A DNA stretch of 64,000 nucleotides from Bacillota bacterium (lineage in GTDB: Bacteria; Bacillota; Clostridia; Peptostreptococcales; Anaerovoracaceae): the NCBI GenBank assembly GCA_029008005.1, contig JAQXIX010000029.1, forward strand, positions 62,001 through 126,000, in the 5' to 3' direction. A program made the translations under genes and the position numbers. The notes beneath the pieces were generated by a model that made no database searches, was not told where the DNA came from, and worked only from the letters and a program-made list of their open reading frames with translations. This document shows, piece after piece, positions 22,932-32,707 of this stretch (its first letter is position 1; every line of letters starts with the position of its first letter).

Positions 22932-24350
22932 TTATCTGTGAACAATAACAGGCATTCCGTCTACGACCGTGTCATAAAATTCACCCATTTTTGACGGCGG
23001 CATATTAATGCATCCATGGCTGCCGTTTCGTATATAAATTGTTCCTCCGAAGGAATTGCGCCAGTCTGCATCATGGAAACCGTGGCTTGCCATATAAAAT
23101 CCACACCAGTACTTAACGGGACTCTCGTACTGAGTGCCGTCATCATTATCTCCTCTAAGAACGAGATTGCGGAAATGATTTACAATGTAGAATGATCCTG
23201 TTGGTGTAGAGTGACCCATTACCTCATTTCCTGATACGAAATCGCATTCAAAAACATTTTTTCCGTCTTTAAAAACCGTAACATGCTGTGCACCTAAATC
23301 AGCATCAACGTAAGTATCACCAAGGTCGTCAGAATAATCTCCGTAGCCTTCGACTGCCCATATCGGCTCTCTGCTTACATCTTTGTGGGAATTAATATCA
23401 GCTGTAAGCTTGTCGGTTTCCTTGTCTGTATCAATCCTCCAGCCATATGTGCCGCCTTTAACAGATACATCTTTACCGGTCAGAGACTTAAAGCTTCTGT
23501 CCTTACCTGCATTGTCGTATTTTTCGCCCAGTGCTGCTACATAGTTCCGCACTGCACCGGGATCGGCATTGCCGCTGTAGTCGTCGTCCATAAGTGTTTC
23601 AAGCTCTTCTGCGGGAATTGTAAATGTTTCGGATCCAAGCTTATATTCGATTTTCTGACCCAGATATTCAAGGCAAAATCTCTGATGCTTCAGAAGCTTC
23701 TCGTTATCGCTTTTTATATCCGGAATATCAAGATAATCGTTTTCTTCAAAAGTGAAAACTCTTTCGCCGATTTCCACTGTTTTGACAAGATCCTCATATA
23801 GCTTGTTCACATCAGGCTTCGTGCCGTAAACTTCATTTATTATTGGAAATGACGGATCCGATAAATCAACGTATGCGTTTTGACTTTCGCTTGTGCTTTT
23901 GCTTTTAATAAATGGCGTGTTTTCAATCTGCTCCTTCAAATTTCCGTTGTCTTCGGTAATATTCATCGATACGGAAACACTTAGAGGAATGCCGAGATAA
24001 TGGTTAAATGCAGCGGCGACCGGATGATCTCTTTTGACATCTGCAATAGCAGAATCAATATCGTAGGTAAAATCAAAATCCCTGTAAACCGCCAGGACAT
24101 CATCAAGATCGCCCTTCATTACTACGGTCATTTCGTTTCTGTTATCAACAAGTTTCTTCTCGGTTTCTTCGTATGTACAACTTGAGCAGTTTACTCCGTT
24201 GATGAAAGTGCTGTTATCAAAGTAATCCGAAGTGTACTCTTCGGAAGAAGTGTACATCCACGTTAAAACACCGGATGCCAGAACAAAAGCAATTATTAAT
24301 GATGATAAAATTATAAGTATCTTTTTCATAATAGTAACAGTATATGACAT
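22932..24350 (-). CDS. Membrane-anchored L,D-transpeptidase (YkuD) with peptidoglycan-binding-like domain
   Basis: Cell-wall cross-linking enzyme, 472 residues. One N-terminal transmembrane segment (MKKILIILSSLIIAF) is followed by a long extracellular region like the PG_binding_4 domains found ahead of clostridial YkuD enzymes. The C-terminal YkuD domain carries the catalytic signature HGFHDADWRNSFGG...GSHGCINM with the nucleophilic Cys and its His. It would make 3-3 cross-links or attach proteins to peptidoglycan. The start is uncertain. ATG 24350 is given; ATG 24329 (MKKIL) is also good, and neither has a ribosome site. TATACT lies about 9 nt before the latter, so a leaderless message is possible. 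Confidence 0.9.
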   Translation of the reverse strand: MSYTVTIMKKILIILSSLIIAFVLASGVLTWMYTSSEEYTSDYFDNSTFINGVNCSSCTYEETEKKLVDNRNEMTVVMKGDLDDVLAVYRDFDFTYDIDSAIADVKRDHPVAAAFNHYLGIPLSVSVSMNITEDNGNLKEQIENTPFIKSKSTSESQNAYVDLSDPSFPIINEVYGTKPDVNKLYEDLVKTVEIGERVFTFEENDYLDIPDIKSDNEKLLKHQRFCLEYLGQKIEYKLGSETFTIPAEELETLMDDDYSGNADPGAVRNYVAALGEKYDNAGKDRSFKSLTGKDVSVKGGTYGWRIDTDKETDKLTADINSHKDVSREPIWAVEGYGDYSDDLGDTYVDADLGAQHVTVFKDGKNVFECDFVSGNEVMGHSTPTGSFYIVNHFRNLVLRGDNDDGTQYESPVKYWCGFYMASHGFHDADWRNSFGGTIYIRNGSHGCINMPPSKMGEFYDTVVDGMPVIVHR

Positions 24351-24439
24351 TTGAACGTAAGTTAAAAGGGGATTTAACGTAGTTTAACAAATAAAAATAT
24401 CTGTCATCTGATTATATTCCATTATTCAAAAAAATCCTA

Positions 24440-24445
24440 TATAAT
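24440..24445 (+). promoter_or_regulatory. -10 element for dnaE giving a predicted leaderless transcript
   Basis: TATAAT at 24440-24445, with the dnaE ATG at 24452, exactly the expected transcription start. No ribosome site precedes the ATG. The -35 region is poor. Confidence 0.55.
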
Positions 24446-24451
24446 TAGCAT

Positions 24452-27400
24452 ATGAGTTTTACACATTTACACGTACATACAGAATACAGTCTTCTTGACG
24501 GTGCGGCAAGAATAAAAAAGCTTGTTTCCGCAGCGAAGGAAATGGGAATGGATTCACTGGCAATAACCGATCACGGTGTGATGTTTGGTGTAATCGAGTT
24601 TTATCGTGCCTGTAAAGAAGCGGGAATCAAACCTGTAATCGGATGTGAAGTATATGTTGCTCCAAGGACAAGATTCGACAAGGATGTGGAAAAAGACAAG
24701 AGAATGGGACACCTTGTACTGCTTGCTGAGAACAACGAAGGATACAGAAACCTGATGAAAATCGTTTCCGAAGCATTCAGAAACGGATTCTATTATAAAC
24801 CGAGAGTGGACAAGGATCTTCTGAGGGAATACAGCGACGGGATTATTGCCTTGTCGGCATGTCTTGCCGGAAACGTTCAGCGACATCTCCTGAACGGGGA
24901 TTATGCATCTGCAAAGGCCGAAGCCCTTGAAATGTCGGATATTTTCGGAGAGGGAAACTTCTATCTGGAACTTCAGGATCAGGGACTTGAGGAAGAAGCG
25001 AGAATTCTCCCGCTCATGAAGAAGCTTCATGAGGAGACGGGGTTGCCTTTTGCTGCAACAAACGATGTGCACTATGTAAGGCAGGAGGACGCAGAAGCAC
25101 AGGATGTTCTTATGTGTATTCAAATGGGGACAACCATGGATGAGGCGGATAGAATGAGGTTTTCAAACGACCAGTTCTATCTGAAGTCCGAAGAGGAAAT
25201 GCGAAAAATATTTAACAATATTCCCGAGGCTGTGGATAATACACAGAAAATAGCAGATCGCTGCAATGTTACATTCACATTCGGGGAACTGCATTTGCCT
25301 GAATTCCACGCACCGGATGGACTAAAAAACGATGAGTATCTGAGAAAACTATGCTTTGACGGATTGAAAGAGAGATATCCGGACACCTGGGAGGACCATA
25401 GGGAACGTCTTGAATACGAACTGAGCACTATTGAAAGCATGGGATACGTTGAGTATTTCCTTATTGTATGGGATTTCATAAATTATGCCAGAAGCAAAGG
25501 AATTATGGTAGGACCGGGGAGAGGCTCGGCCGCCGGTTCAATAGTAGCGTATACTTTGAGGATAACTGATATAGATCCTATAAAGTACGGACTGATATTT
25601 GAGAGATTTCTTAATCCGGAAAGAGTCAGCATGCCGGATATTGACATAGACTTCTGCTATGAAAGACGAGGCGAGGTAATAGAATATGTAACCGAAAAAT
25701 ACGGTGCGGACAACGTCTCGCAGATAATCACCTTCGGAACCATGAAAGCCAAGCAGGCGGTTCGAGATGTGGGAAGAGTCCTTAATGTAAGCTATGCAGA
25801 TACAGATGCTATAGCCAAGGCTATTCCTTTCAGCCTGAAAATGACTTTGGACAAGGCACTGGGAACAAGTCCGGAGCTTAAGGCAATGTACGATTCCGGA
25901 GAGCAGACAAAAAAAGTAATTGATATGGCGAGAGCCATAGAGGGGATGCCGAGACATGCTTCAACACATGCCGCGGGTGTTGTAATATCCAAGCTGCCAC
26001 TTGATGAATATGTGCCTCTGTATCTGGCTGACAAAGGACTGTCAACACAGTTCAATATGACAACCATTGAGGAACTTGGGCTTTTGAAGATGGATTTTCT
26101 CGGACTGAGAAATCTGACGATAATAAGAGATGCCCTGGAGATGATAGAAAAAGGTTACGGAGTGAAAATCGATTTTTCCTCAATGGAATATGATGATCCG
26201 AAAGTCTTTGAAATAATCGCATCCGGGAACACGGGAGGAATATTTCAGCTTGAAAGCGGAGGTATGACTTCATTCATGAAGAACCTAAAACCCGACTGCT
26301 TTGAAGATATTGTGGCGGGAATCGCTCTTTACCGTCCGGGCCCGATGGCTTCCATTCCGACATATATCGAGAACAAAAGAAACCCCGGTCATGTACAGTA
26401 CATTCATGAGAGCCTTAAGCCGATATTGTCAGTAACATACGGATGTATGGTTTATCAGGAACAGGTAATGCAGATAGTACGAGATCTGGGAGGATATTCA
26501 TACGGCAGGTCCGACCTCGTGCGGAGAGCAATGAGTAAGAAAAAAATGGATGTGATGCTTCAGGAAAAAGAGTATTTCATTCACGGAAAGAAAGACGAGG
26601 AAGGAAATATCGAAATTGACGGATGCATCAGGAGAGGTATTCCGGAAGAGGCGGCCGAGGAAATATTTAATCAGATGATAAGCTTCGCGGAATATGCCTT
26701 CAATAAATCTCATGCGGCTGCATATGCAGTACTGGCTTATGAAACGGCGTATCTTAAAGCACATTATCCCGTAGAGTTTATGGCGGCTCTGATGACAAGC
26801 GTAATGGGTGACGTCAAATCCATGTCTCACTATATTCGAAACTGCCGCGATATGGGAATTGAGGTGCTGCCTCCGGACGTTAACGAAAGCGGCAAGAAAT
26901 TTACCGTGGTATATGAGGAAGGCATCAACGGAGAAAAGAAGGGAAAAATACGTTTCGGTCTTCTCGGAATAAAAAATCTGGGAGAAGCGCCGATTGATGC
27001 AATAATAGAAGCGAGAGAACAGAAGGGAATGCCTTCGGATATTTTTGAATTCATCAATAATATCGATATACACAAGATTAATAAAAAGGCTGTCGAGAGT
27101 CTGATTATGTCCGGTGCGATGGATTCCCTGAACAGCAACAGGGCTGCATATCTGGCAGTCTACGAAAGTCTGATGGATTCTGCGCAGTCGACAGCAAGGA
27201 CTACTCTGGAAGGGCAGATTTCTCTTTTCCAGACAGAGGCAAAAACCATGAATTCCGGAACAGGCAAAATTCTTCCGGACGTAAATAATTTTCCTACAGA
27301 GACTCTTACCAATCAGGAAAAAGAAATGCTGGGAGTTTATCTGACGGCTCATCCTCTCGATGATTTCGCGGAAGTTATAAGTAAGCAGGTTTCCGTAACA

Positions 27401-28024
27401 AGTCGTGAACTTGCCGATGCTGCATCAGGAGAAGAACAGGGTAACAGTCAGACCGGCGAAAACATCGTTACAGACGGAATGAAAGCTGTAATGGCCGGGA
27501 TAATAACAGGCAAGAAGACGCTGATTACGAAGAACGGCAAGATGATGGCCTTTGCAGATATGGAGGATCTTTTCGGTTCTGTGGAAGTGATTGTATTTCC
27601 TAATGTTTATGAAAAATTCGGAAGCATGATAGAGGAAGATGCAATTGTATCGATAAGAGGAAAAATAAACTTCAAGGAAGAAGAAATGCCGAAACTTCTG
27701 GCAGAATCAATTGTCGATCTGAGGACAGCATCACAGAATAACACAAATAACACAGTTCAGCGTGACAACAGTAAAATAATAAAAATCCGGCTCCCGCAGG
27801 GCGATGGAATTCACAACATCAATAAACAGAATGAAGCCGTAATGGCGAAGATTAGCCGTGTAATGAAAGAACATCCGGGAGAATACCAGCCGGTGGTTTA
27901 CCTGCCTCAGGGCGGAAGTTTCAGAGGAGACAAGAGTATGTGGGTAAACCCGGATGAGGAATTTGAGAGAAAAATAACGGAAATAGTGGGAACGGAAAAT
28001 TATAAGGGAGTGAAAATCCGATGA
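24452..28024 (+). CDS. dnaE: DNA polymerase III alpha subunit
   Basis: Replicative C-family polymerase, 1190 residues. The PHP domain opens the protein (HLHVHTEYSLLDGAARI, AITDHGVMFG). The palm carries the catalytic acidic pair in MPDIDIDFCYERRGEVIEY. The GPGRGSAAGSIVAYTL and HASTHAAGVVIS motifs are canonical, and the C-terminal OB fold begins near VMAGIITGKKTLITKNGKMMAFADMEDLFG. The sequence MSFTHLHVHTEY confirms the start. The gene has no ribosome site and a -10 element only 6 nt upstream, so its mRNA is probably leaderless. Its stop overlaps pfkA (ATGA). Confidence 0.97.
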   Translation: MSFTHLHVHTEYSLLDGAARIKKLVSAAKEMGMDSLAITDHGVMFGVIEFYRACKEAGIKPVIGCEVYVAPRTRFDKDVEKDKRMGHLVLLAENNEGYRNLMKIVSEAFRNGFYYKPRVDKDLLREYSDGIIALSACLAGNVQRHLLNGDYASAKAEALEMSDIFGEGNFYLELQDQGLEEEARILPLMKKLHEETGLPFAATNDVHYVRQEDAEAQDVLMCIQMGTTMDEADRMRFSNDQFYLKSEEEMRKIFNNIPEAVDNTQKIADRCNVTFTFGELHLPEFHAPDGLKNDEYLRKLCFDGLKERYPDTWEDHRERLEYELSTIESMGYVEYFLIVWDFINYARSKGIMVGPGRGSAAGSIVAYTLRITDIDPIKYGLIFERFLNPERVSMPDIDIDFCYERRGEVIEYVTEKYGADNVSQIITFGTMKAKQAVRDVGRVLNVSYADTDAIAKAIPFSLKMTLDKALGTSPELKAMYDSGEQTKKVIDMARAIEGMPRHASTHAAGVVISKLPLDEYVPLYLADKGLSTQFNMTTIEELGLLKMDFLGLRNLTIIRDALEMIEKGYGVKIDFSSMEYDDPKVFEIIASGNTGGIFQLESGGMTSFMKNLKPDCFEDIVAGIALYRPGPMASIPTYIENKRNPGHVQYIHESLKPILSVTYGCMVYQEQVMQIVRDLGGYSYGRSDLVRRAMSKKKMDVMLQEKEYFIHGKKDEEGNIEIDGCIRRGIPEEAAEEIFNQMISFAEYAFNKSHAAAYAVLAYETAYLKAHYPVEFMAALMTSVMGDVKSMSHYIRNCRDMGIEVLPPDVNESGKKFTVVYEEGINGEKKGKIRFGLLGIKNLGEAPIDAIIEAREQKGMPSDIFEFINNIDIHKINKKAVESLIMSGAMDSLNSNRAAYLAVYESLMDSAQSTARTTLEGQISLFQTEAKTMNSGTGKILPDVNNFPTETLTNQEKEMLGVYLTAHPLDDFAEVISKQVSVTSRELADAASGEEQGNSQTGENIVTDGMKAVMAGIITGKKTLITKNGKMMAFADMEDLFGSVEVIVFPNVYEKFGSMIEEDAIVSIRGKINFKEEEMPKLLAESIVDLRTASQNNTNNTVQRDNSKIIKIRLPQGDGIHNINKQNEAVMAKISRVMKEHPGEYQPVVYLPQGGSFRGDKSMWVNPDEEFERKITEIVGTENYKGVKIR

Positions 28025-28980
28025 AAAGAATAGGTGTACTGACAAGCGGTGGTGATGCACCGGGTATGAATGCAGCGATCAGAGCTGTTGTAAGAGCAGG
28101 AATAAATCTCGGCATGGAGGTGTTTGGAATCTTCAGAGGGTATGAAGGCCTGATTGACGGAGATATTAAACAGCTTGACTGGTCCTCGGGAGGAGATATC
28201 CTCCATCGAGGAGGAACTATCCTGAAGACTGCCAGAAGCACCAGGTTTATGGAAAAGAAGTGGCAGCAGCATGCGCTGAGCATTCTCGATGCGTATGGTA
28301 TCGAGGGGCTTGTGGTAATCGGCGGTGAAGGGTCAATGCGAGGCGCATACGAATTATCGCAGCTGGGACTGCCTGTTGTCGTACTTCCAGGCACTATTGA
28401 CAATGATATGGGATATACGGATCTGACAATAGGTTTTGACACAGCAGTAAACACTACACTGTCGCTGATAGGAAATATTCGGGATACATCCTCATCACAC
28501 GAAAGAACGACAATAATTGAAGTTATGGGAAGACACTGCGGCGACCTGGCTCTTCATGCGGGGATTGGCGGAGGCGCAGATGTAATAATGGTTCCGGAAG
28601 TTCCGCAGGATATCAATGAAGTCTGCCGCAAGGTGCTCAGAGGGCAGGCATCAGGCAAAGTCCACAGCATTATAGTTAAAGCGGAAGGCGTTGAGCTGGA
28701 ATCAGCTAAGCTGGCCGAAATCCTTGAAGAAATGACAGGAAGAGAGGCGAGAGCTGTTGTACTGGGATATATTCAGAGAGGCGGCAGCCCTACCGAAGCT
28801 GACAGAAGACTTGCCAGCCTTTCGGGAGCAAAGGCCGCAGAACTGCTGTATAACGATGCCGGAAGCAGAGCGGTTGGGGTTGTAAACGGAGAAATAACAG
28901 CTGTAGATCTGGAGAAAGCTATCAATATGAAAAGGGAATTCGACATGGATATGTATAAACTGGCCGGAATTCTCTCATAA
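28021..28980 (+). CDS. pfkA: ATP-dependent 6-phosphofructokinase
   Basis: Glycolytic enzyme phosphorylating fructose 6-phosphate, 319 residues, the normal length for bacterial Pfk. Motifs: TSGGDAPGMNAAIRAVVR at the N-terminus, GGEGSMRGA, PGTIDNDMGYTDLTIGFDTAVNT with the catalytic Asp, and MGRHCGDLALHAG. The Gly at the phosphate-binding GGDAPG and the PGTIDND (not PKTIDND) form indicate an ATP enzyme. The ATG overlaps the dnaE stop by 4 nt. This dnaE-pfkA coupling is common in Firmicutes. Confidence 0.97.
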   Translation: MKRIGVLTSGGDAPGMNAAIRAVVRAGINLGMEVFGIFRGYEGLIDGDIKQLDWSSGGDILHRGGTILKTARSTRFMEKKWQQHALSILDAYGIEGLVVIGGEGSMRGAYELSQLGLPVVVLPGTIDNDMGYTDLTIGFDTAVNTTLSLIGNIRDTSSSHERTTIIEVMGRHCGDLALHAGIGGGADVIMVPEVPQDINEVCRKVLRGQASGKVHSIIVKAEGVELESAKLAEILEEMTGREARAVVLGYIQRGGSPTEADRRLASLSGAKAAELLYNDAGSRAVGVVNGEITAVDLEKAINMKREFDMDMYKLAGILS

Positions 28981-29016
28981 AGAGATAAATCATATGACAT
29001 AAAAGGTGGATAAGTA

Positions 29017-30411
29017 ATGGGAAAAAAGAAAGAAACAGTTTTTGTCTGTCAGGAATGCGGAAGCGAAAGTTCCAGATGGACCGGACAGTGTCCCGTATGT
29101 CATGCCTGGAATTCTCTGGTGGAAGAAAAGGTGTTTACAGGCAGGGAAGATGACAGAAGGAGAAGAACATCTGCAACTGCAGCGCCGGGCAGACCGCAGA
29201 AGCTGGCTGAAGTTTCTTCAGGCGAAAAAGAAAGAATCGATACAGGCATAGGAGAACTGAACAGAGTGCTGGGCGGAGGACTTGTACCGGGATCTTTGGT
29301 GCTCATTTCCGGAGAACCGGGAATAGGCAAGTCGACAATTATAATGCAGGCGGCCGGAAATATTGCCGAAAGAAGAGGAAAGGTGCTTTATGTTTCGGGG
29401 GAGGAATCGGAAGAACAGATAAAGATGAGAGCCGATCGCATATGCAGAAACGGTCCTGATGGGAGCAAAGGCATAAGTGATAATCTTTTTATCCTGGCAG
29501 AAACTAACATGGAAAATGTTTCCGCGGTATGTGATAACCTGAAACCTGAGTTTCTTATTGTCGATTCGGTTCAGACAATGTACAGTGCGGAAATAGAAAG
29601 TGCGCCCGGAAGCGTTTCTCAGGTGAGAACCTGCGGAAATGAACTGATGAAAATAGGCAAGAGCAACGGGATTCCTGTATTTATCGTTGCACATGTGACG
29701 AAAAGCGGAGAGCTGGCCGGACCGAGAATACTGGAACATATGGTCGACTGTGTTCTCAGTTTCACAGGGGACAGAAGTCATGAAATGAGAATCCTCAGAG
29801 CGCGAAAAAACAGATTCGGAACTACCAGTGAGATAGGTGCTTTTGAAATGGCAGAGGAGGGTCTTCTCGAAATAGAAAATCTGTCAGGAACGCTGATGGA
29901 AGAAATGGACGGCGGAAGCGAAGGAGCAGTAGCAACAGCTGTTTATGAAGGAACCAGGCCTCTGATCCTTGAGGTTCAGGCGCTGGCATGTCCGTGTAAT
30001 GCAGGTTTTGCCAGGAGAACATCAATAGGAATTGAAAATTCCAGATTGAGCATGATTCTGGCGGTTCTGGAGAAAAAGCTGGGTCTCAAACTGATGAACC
30101 AGGATGTATATGTAAACATAGTAGGCGGATTCAGACCGGAGGGCACCTATACAGATCTGGCAGTCGCAGCTGCCGTATATTCAAGCTGCTGCGGAAGTGC
30201 GCCGGACAGCAGAACGCTGATTCTCGGGGAACTTGGCCTTACAGGGGATTTACGAGCTGTCCAGAACAGTGAAAAAATCATAAAAGAAGCGGAACGTATG
30301 GGCTTCGAACAGATTGTTCTGCCGATAAAAAATGCCGAACGCATAAGGTCCGGCAGCGATATTAAGATTATCGGAATGAGAAATATCCGGGAAATCAGAG
30401 AACTTTTCTGA
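29017..30411 (+). CDS. radA: DNA repair protein RadA/Sms
   Basis: RecA-like branch-migration helicase, 464 residues. It has an N-terminal zinc finger CxxC-x10-CxxC (Cys11, 14, 25, 28), Walker A GEPGIGKST, the RadA-specific KNRFGT motif and a C-terminal Lon-protease-like domain (NIVGGFRPEGTYTDLAVAAAV, LGELGLTGDLR). It is 36 nt downstream of pfkA with its own GGTGG site, so dnaE-pfkA-radA may be one transcript. The terminator at 30443 follows. Confidence 0.97.
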   Translation: MGKKKETVFVCQECGSESSRWTGQCPVCHAWNSLVEEKVFTGREDDRRRRTSATAAPGRPQKLAEVSSGEKERIDTGIGELNRVLGGGLVPGSLVLISGEPGIGKSTIIMQAAGNIAERRGKVLYVSGEESEEQIKMRADRICRNGPDGSKGISDNLFILAETNMENVSAVCDNLKPEFLIVDSVQTMYSAEIESAPGSVSQVRTCGNELMKIGKSNGIPVFIVAHVTKSGELAGPRILEHMVDCVLSFTGDRSHEMRILRARKNRFGTTSEIGAFEMAEEGLLEIENLSGTLMEEMDGGSEGAVATAVYEGTRPLILEVQALACPCNAGFARRTSIGIENSRLSMILAVLEKKLGLKLMNQDVYVNIVGGFRPEGTYTDLAVAAAVYSSCCGSAPDSRTLILGELGLTGDLRAVQNSEKIIKEAERMGFEQIVLPIKNAERIRSGSDIKIIGMRNIREIRELF

Positions 30412-30440
30412 TTAACTCAGTGTTGTTTTTTATGGATTTT

Positions 30441-31238
30441 TTACAGAGAGTTGAAAATCGGCTCTCTGTTTTTGTATGTACAGTGATATTTGAAGCCTAT
30501 GGCTTTTGCAAGTTCCAAGGAGTCATCGAAATGACTTCTGTAGTGTGCGGGGTTGTGAGCATCGGATCCGAAGGTTATCATTTCTCCGCCGAGCTGTCTG
30601 TATCTTTCGAGAATCTGCCTGCGAGGCAGAGAAACCCCCATTCTGTAATTGAAACTTGAAGAATTAATTTCGACGGATTTACCGTTGTTAATCTGGAGCT
30701 TCAGTATCTCATCGATTATTTCACTGCAGGGATCCAGACTGAGATCTTCGCCGGCATATCTGTCAAGGACTGTTAGATGACCGAGAATATCGTAATTTGT
30801 GTATTTACTCAGCATACGATACATGTACTCGTAGAAATCCGAAAGAAACTTGTTTCTGTCTGTCAATCTGAAATCAAAAGTGCTGATATCAATATCTCTG
30901 TAACAGTGAAATGAACCTATTACGACATCAAAGTCAAACATAGAGAGTGTGTTATTTATCCTATCGGTTTCGCCTTCTCTTATTCCAACCTCTATTCCTG
31001 CGGCAAAAGTGAAATCCGGCGATGGAGCATACTGTTCGCGCACTCTGTTCATTGCGGCGAAGTAGCTGTCAAAATCGGGATCAAAGGAAAAATCAGGATT
31101 CGGGAATCCAGGATCGTAGTGGTCGGTTACGGCAAAATGCTCAATTCCCTGTTTAATGGCTGCTGAAACAGCCTCATCAAAAGGTGTGTTACAGTCGTCT
31201 GAAAAAATTGTATGTGTATGAAAATCACTTTTTATCAT
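30441..31238 (-). CDS. PHP-domain histidinol-phosphatase-like protein
   Basis: Metal-dependent phosphoesterase of the HisK/PHP family, 265 residues. Metal ligands are visible as DFHTHTIFSDD at the start, AVTDHYD, the Glu in AAGIEVGI, GSFHCYRD, DILGHLTVLDR and the C-terminal GSDAHNPAHY. It could be the histidinol-phosphatase of histidine synthesis, but no his genes are nearby and several PHP proteins of this type have other substrates. Its start overlaps the histidine kinase stop by 4 nt (31235-31238). It is the third gene of a leftward regulator-kinase-PHP operon. Confidence 0.85.
   Translation of the reverse strand: MIKSDFHTHTIFSDDCNTPFDEAVSAAIKQGIEHFAVTDHYDPGFPNPDFSFDPDFDSYFAAMNRVREQYAPSPDFTFAAGIEVGIREGETDRINNTLSMFDFDVVIGSFHCYRDIDISTFDFRLTDRNKFLSDFYEYMYRMLSKYTNYDILGHLTVLDRYAGEDLSLDPCSEIIDEILKLQINNGKSVEINSSSFNYRMGVSLPRRQILERYRQLGGEMITFGSDAHNPAHYRSHFDDSLELAKAIGFKYHCTYKNREPIFNSL
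30443..30473 (+). terminator. Intrinsic terminator after radA, overlapping the end of the convergent PHP gene
   Basis: ACAGAGAG (30443-30450) pairs with 30462-30469, extended by GTTG-type pairs around an AAAAT loop, then TTTTT. It also encodes the last residues of the leftward PHP phosphatase. Confidence 0.8.
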
Positions 31239-32707
31239 TTAACGCTCCTGACTAAATCTAAATCAAACCAGAACTCACTTCCTTCACCCAGGGTACTTGA
31301 TACACCGAAATCCGACTTGTGAAGAGTCAGGATTTCTTTGCATATTGCAAGCCCCAGCCCGGTTCCTTCTTTGGAACGAACCATATTAGAACTGGAACGG
31401 TAATATCTTTCCCAAACGTGGCCCAGTTCATCCGGAGGAATGCCGGGTCCGAAATCCTTGACTCTGACCTGTACAGCTTTGCCGCGTCTTTTGAGAGAAA
31501 CAATAATGTGCTTATTGTTTTCACAGAATTTCACTGCGTTGGAAATCAGGTTTGAAATCACCTGTATCAGCTTTTCTTCGTCACCTCTGACAATGTATTC
31601 GGCAGGGCAATTGAATTCGATTGTATATCCCTGTTCTAGTTCAATGACCTTGTATGTGCTGATAATATTTTTTATTGCTTCTGTAATGTTAAATTCCGAT
31701 ATTTCGAGAACCATCTTGCCTGACTGTATTCTGGAAACAGCAAGCAGATCGCCTACAAGATTGTTGAGCCTGTCTGTTTCCTGGATGATAACATCCAGGT
31801 GTTCATTTCTCTTCTTCGGATTATCGCCGGAAATATCGCGAATCATCTCTGCATAGGACTTTATCATTGTAAGAGGAGTCCTGAGGTCATGAGATACATT
31901 GGCAATGAGATCCTTCTGAAGCATCATGGATTTTTCAAGCTCTATTGATGCGCCTGTCAGTGTATCGGCAAGATTATTCAACTCGGTATAATGACCGCCC
32001 TTAAATACTATGCCGTATTCTCCGTCTGCAAGGCGTTTTGCGGTAGCGCTGATTTTTCGTATCGGTCGCGTTATTCTCGTGGACAGATAGAAAGAGATGC
32101 AGCAGGCAATAAGCAATGAAAGAATCGTAACAACGATAAGCTGGTTTGTAAGTATTTTCACAGTGGAATTAACAGGCCACAGCGGTGAGAACACATAAAC
32201 AATCATAGGTTCTTTGTTATCTTCTGTAAGAACCCCTCCGTAAGCGAGAATTGTCTGTGATTTTTCATTGCCTGCAATCTTAACATAGGCGGAACCGTTG
32301 TTCCTTATCATATGTTCGTTCAGAGTCTGTATCTTTGAAACGAATTCTTTTCCTGTTTCGGAATCTGCCGAGTAATCCGTTTCGAAACCGGGCGCCTGTG
32401 CGTAATCTTCAACTGAAGGACGGAAGTACTGGGTCTTGCCGTCATATGACATTACATAGATGTACATATCGTATGAATTGGATAAATCCTCAATCTTGTC
32501 GAGAAATTTTTCGGTGTCATGTTTATTGAATGCCTGGTTTATATCCCTTACGACTTCTTTTGTCTGAGCTTCTTTCATGGTACCGTAGGCTCCGTTAAGA
32601 AGAACGACCTGCAGAAGCCAGAGTGCCAGCGTCAGACATGCGGCATAGAGAACGAAATAAAGCCATGTCTTAAACTTAATACTGTTGTGATCAATTCTTG
32701 GTTTCAA
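31235..32707 (-). CDS. Sensor histidine kinase
   Basis: Two-component sensor of 490 residues. Two transmembrane segments (about 13-35 and 185-208) flank a periplasmic-type sensor of about 150 residues. A HAMP linker (RITRPIRKISATAKRLADGEYG) is followed by HisKA with the phospho-acceptor His in VSHDLRTPLTMIKSYAEMI, then the HATPase domain with N (SNLISNAVKF), G1 DFGPGIPPDE and G2 GTGLGLAI boxes. It overlaps its response regulator by 17 bp. The signal is not predictable from the sensor sequence. Confidence 0.95.
   Translation of the reverse strand: MKPRIDHNSIKFKTWLYFVLYAACLTLALWLLQVVLLNGAYGTMKEAQTKEVVRDINQAFNKHDTEKFLDKIEDLSNSYDMYIYVMSYDGKTQYFRPSVEDYAQAPGFETDYSADSETGKEFVSKIQTLNEHMIRNNGSAYVKIAGNEKSQTILAYGGVLTEDNKEPMIVYVFSPLWPVNSTVKILTNQLIVVTILSLLIACCISFYLSTRITRPIRKISATAKRLADGEYGIVFKGGHYTELNNLADTLTGASIELEKSMMLQKDLIANVSHDLRTPLTMIKSYAEMIRDISGDNPKKRNEHLDVIIQETDRLNNLVGDLLAVSRIQSGKMVLEISEFNITEAIKNIISTYKVIELEQGYTIEFNCPAEYIVRGDEEKLIQVISNLISNAVKFCENNKHIIVSLKRRGKAVQVRVKDFGPGIPPDELGHVWERYYRSSSNMVRSKEGTGLGLAICKEILTLHKSDFGVSSTLGEGSEFWFDLDLVRSVK

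Noticed and set aside
24329..24450. A second promoter and ribosome site for the L,D-transpeptidase or dnaE
   Set aside because: No GGAGG-like sequence is present in the shared interval, and weak -35 candidates could not be matched to a good -10 at proper spacing.
26498..27352. Reverse-strand open frame of 284 codons inside dnaE
   Set aside because: dnaE is certain here by its motifs, and the reverse product shows no recognisable domain.
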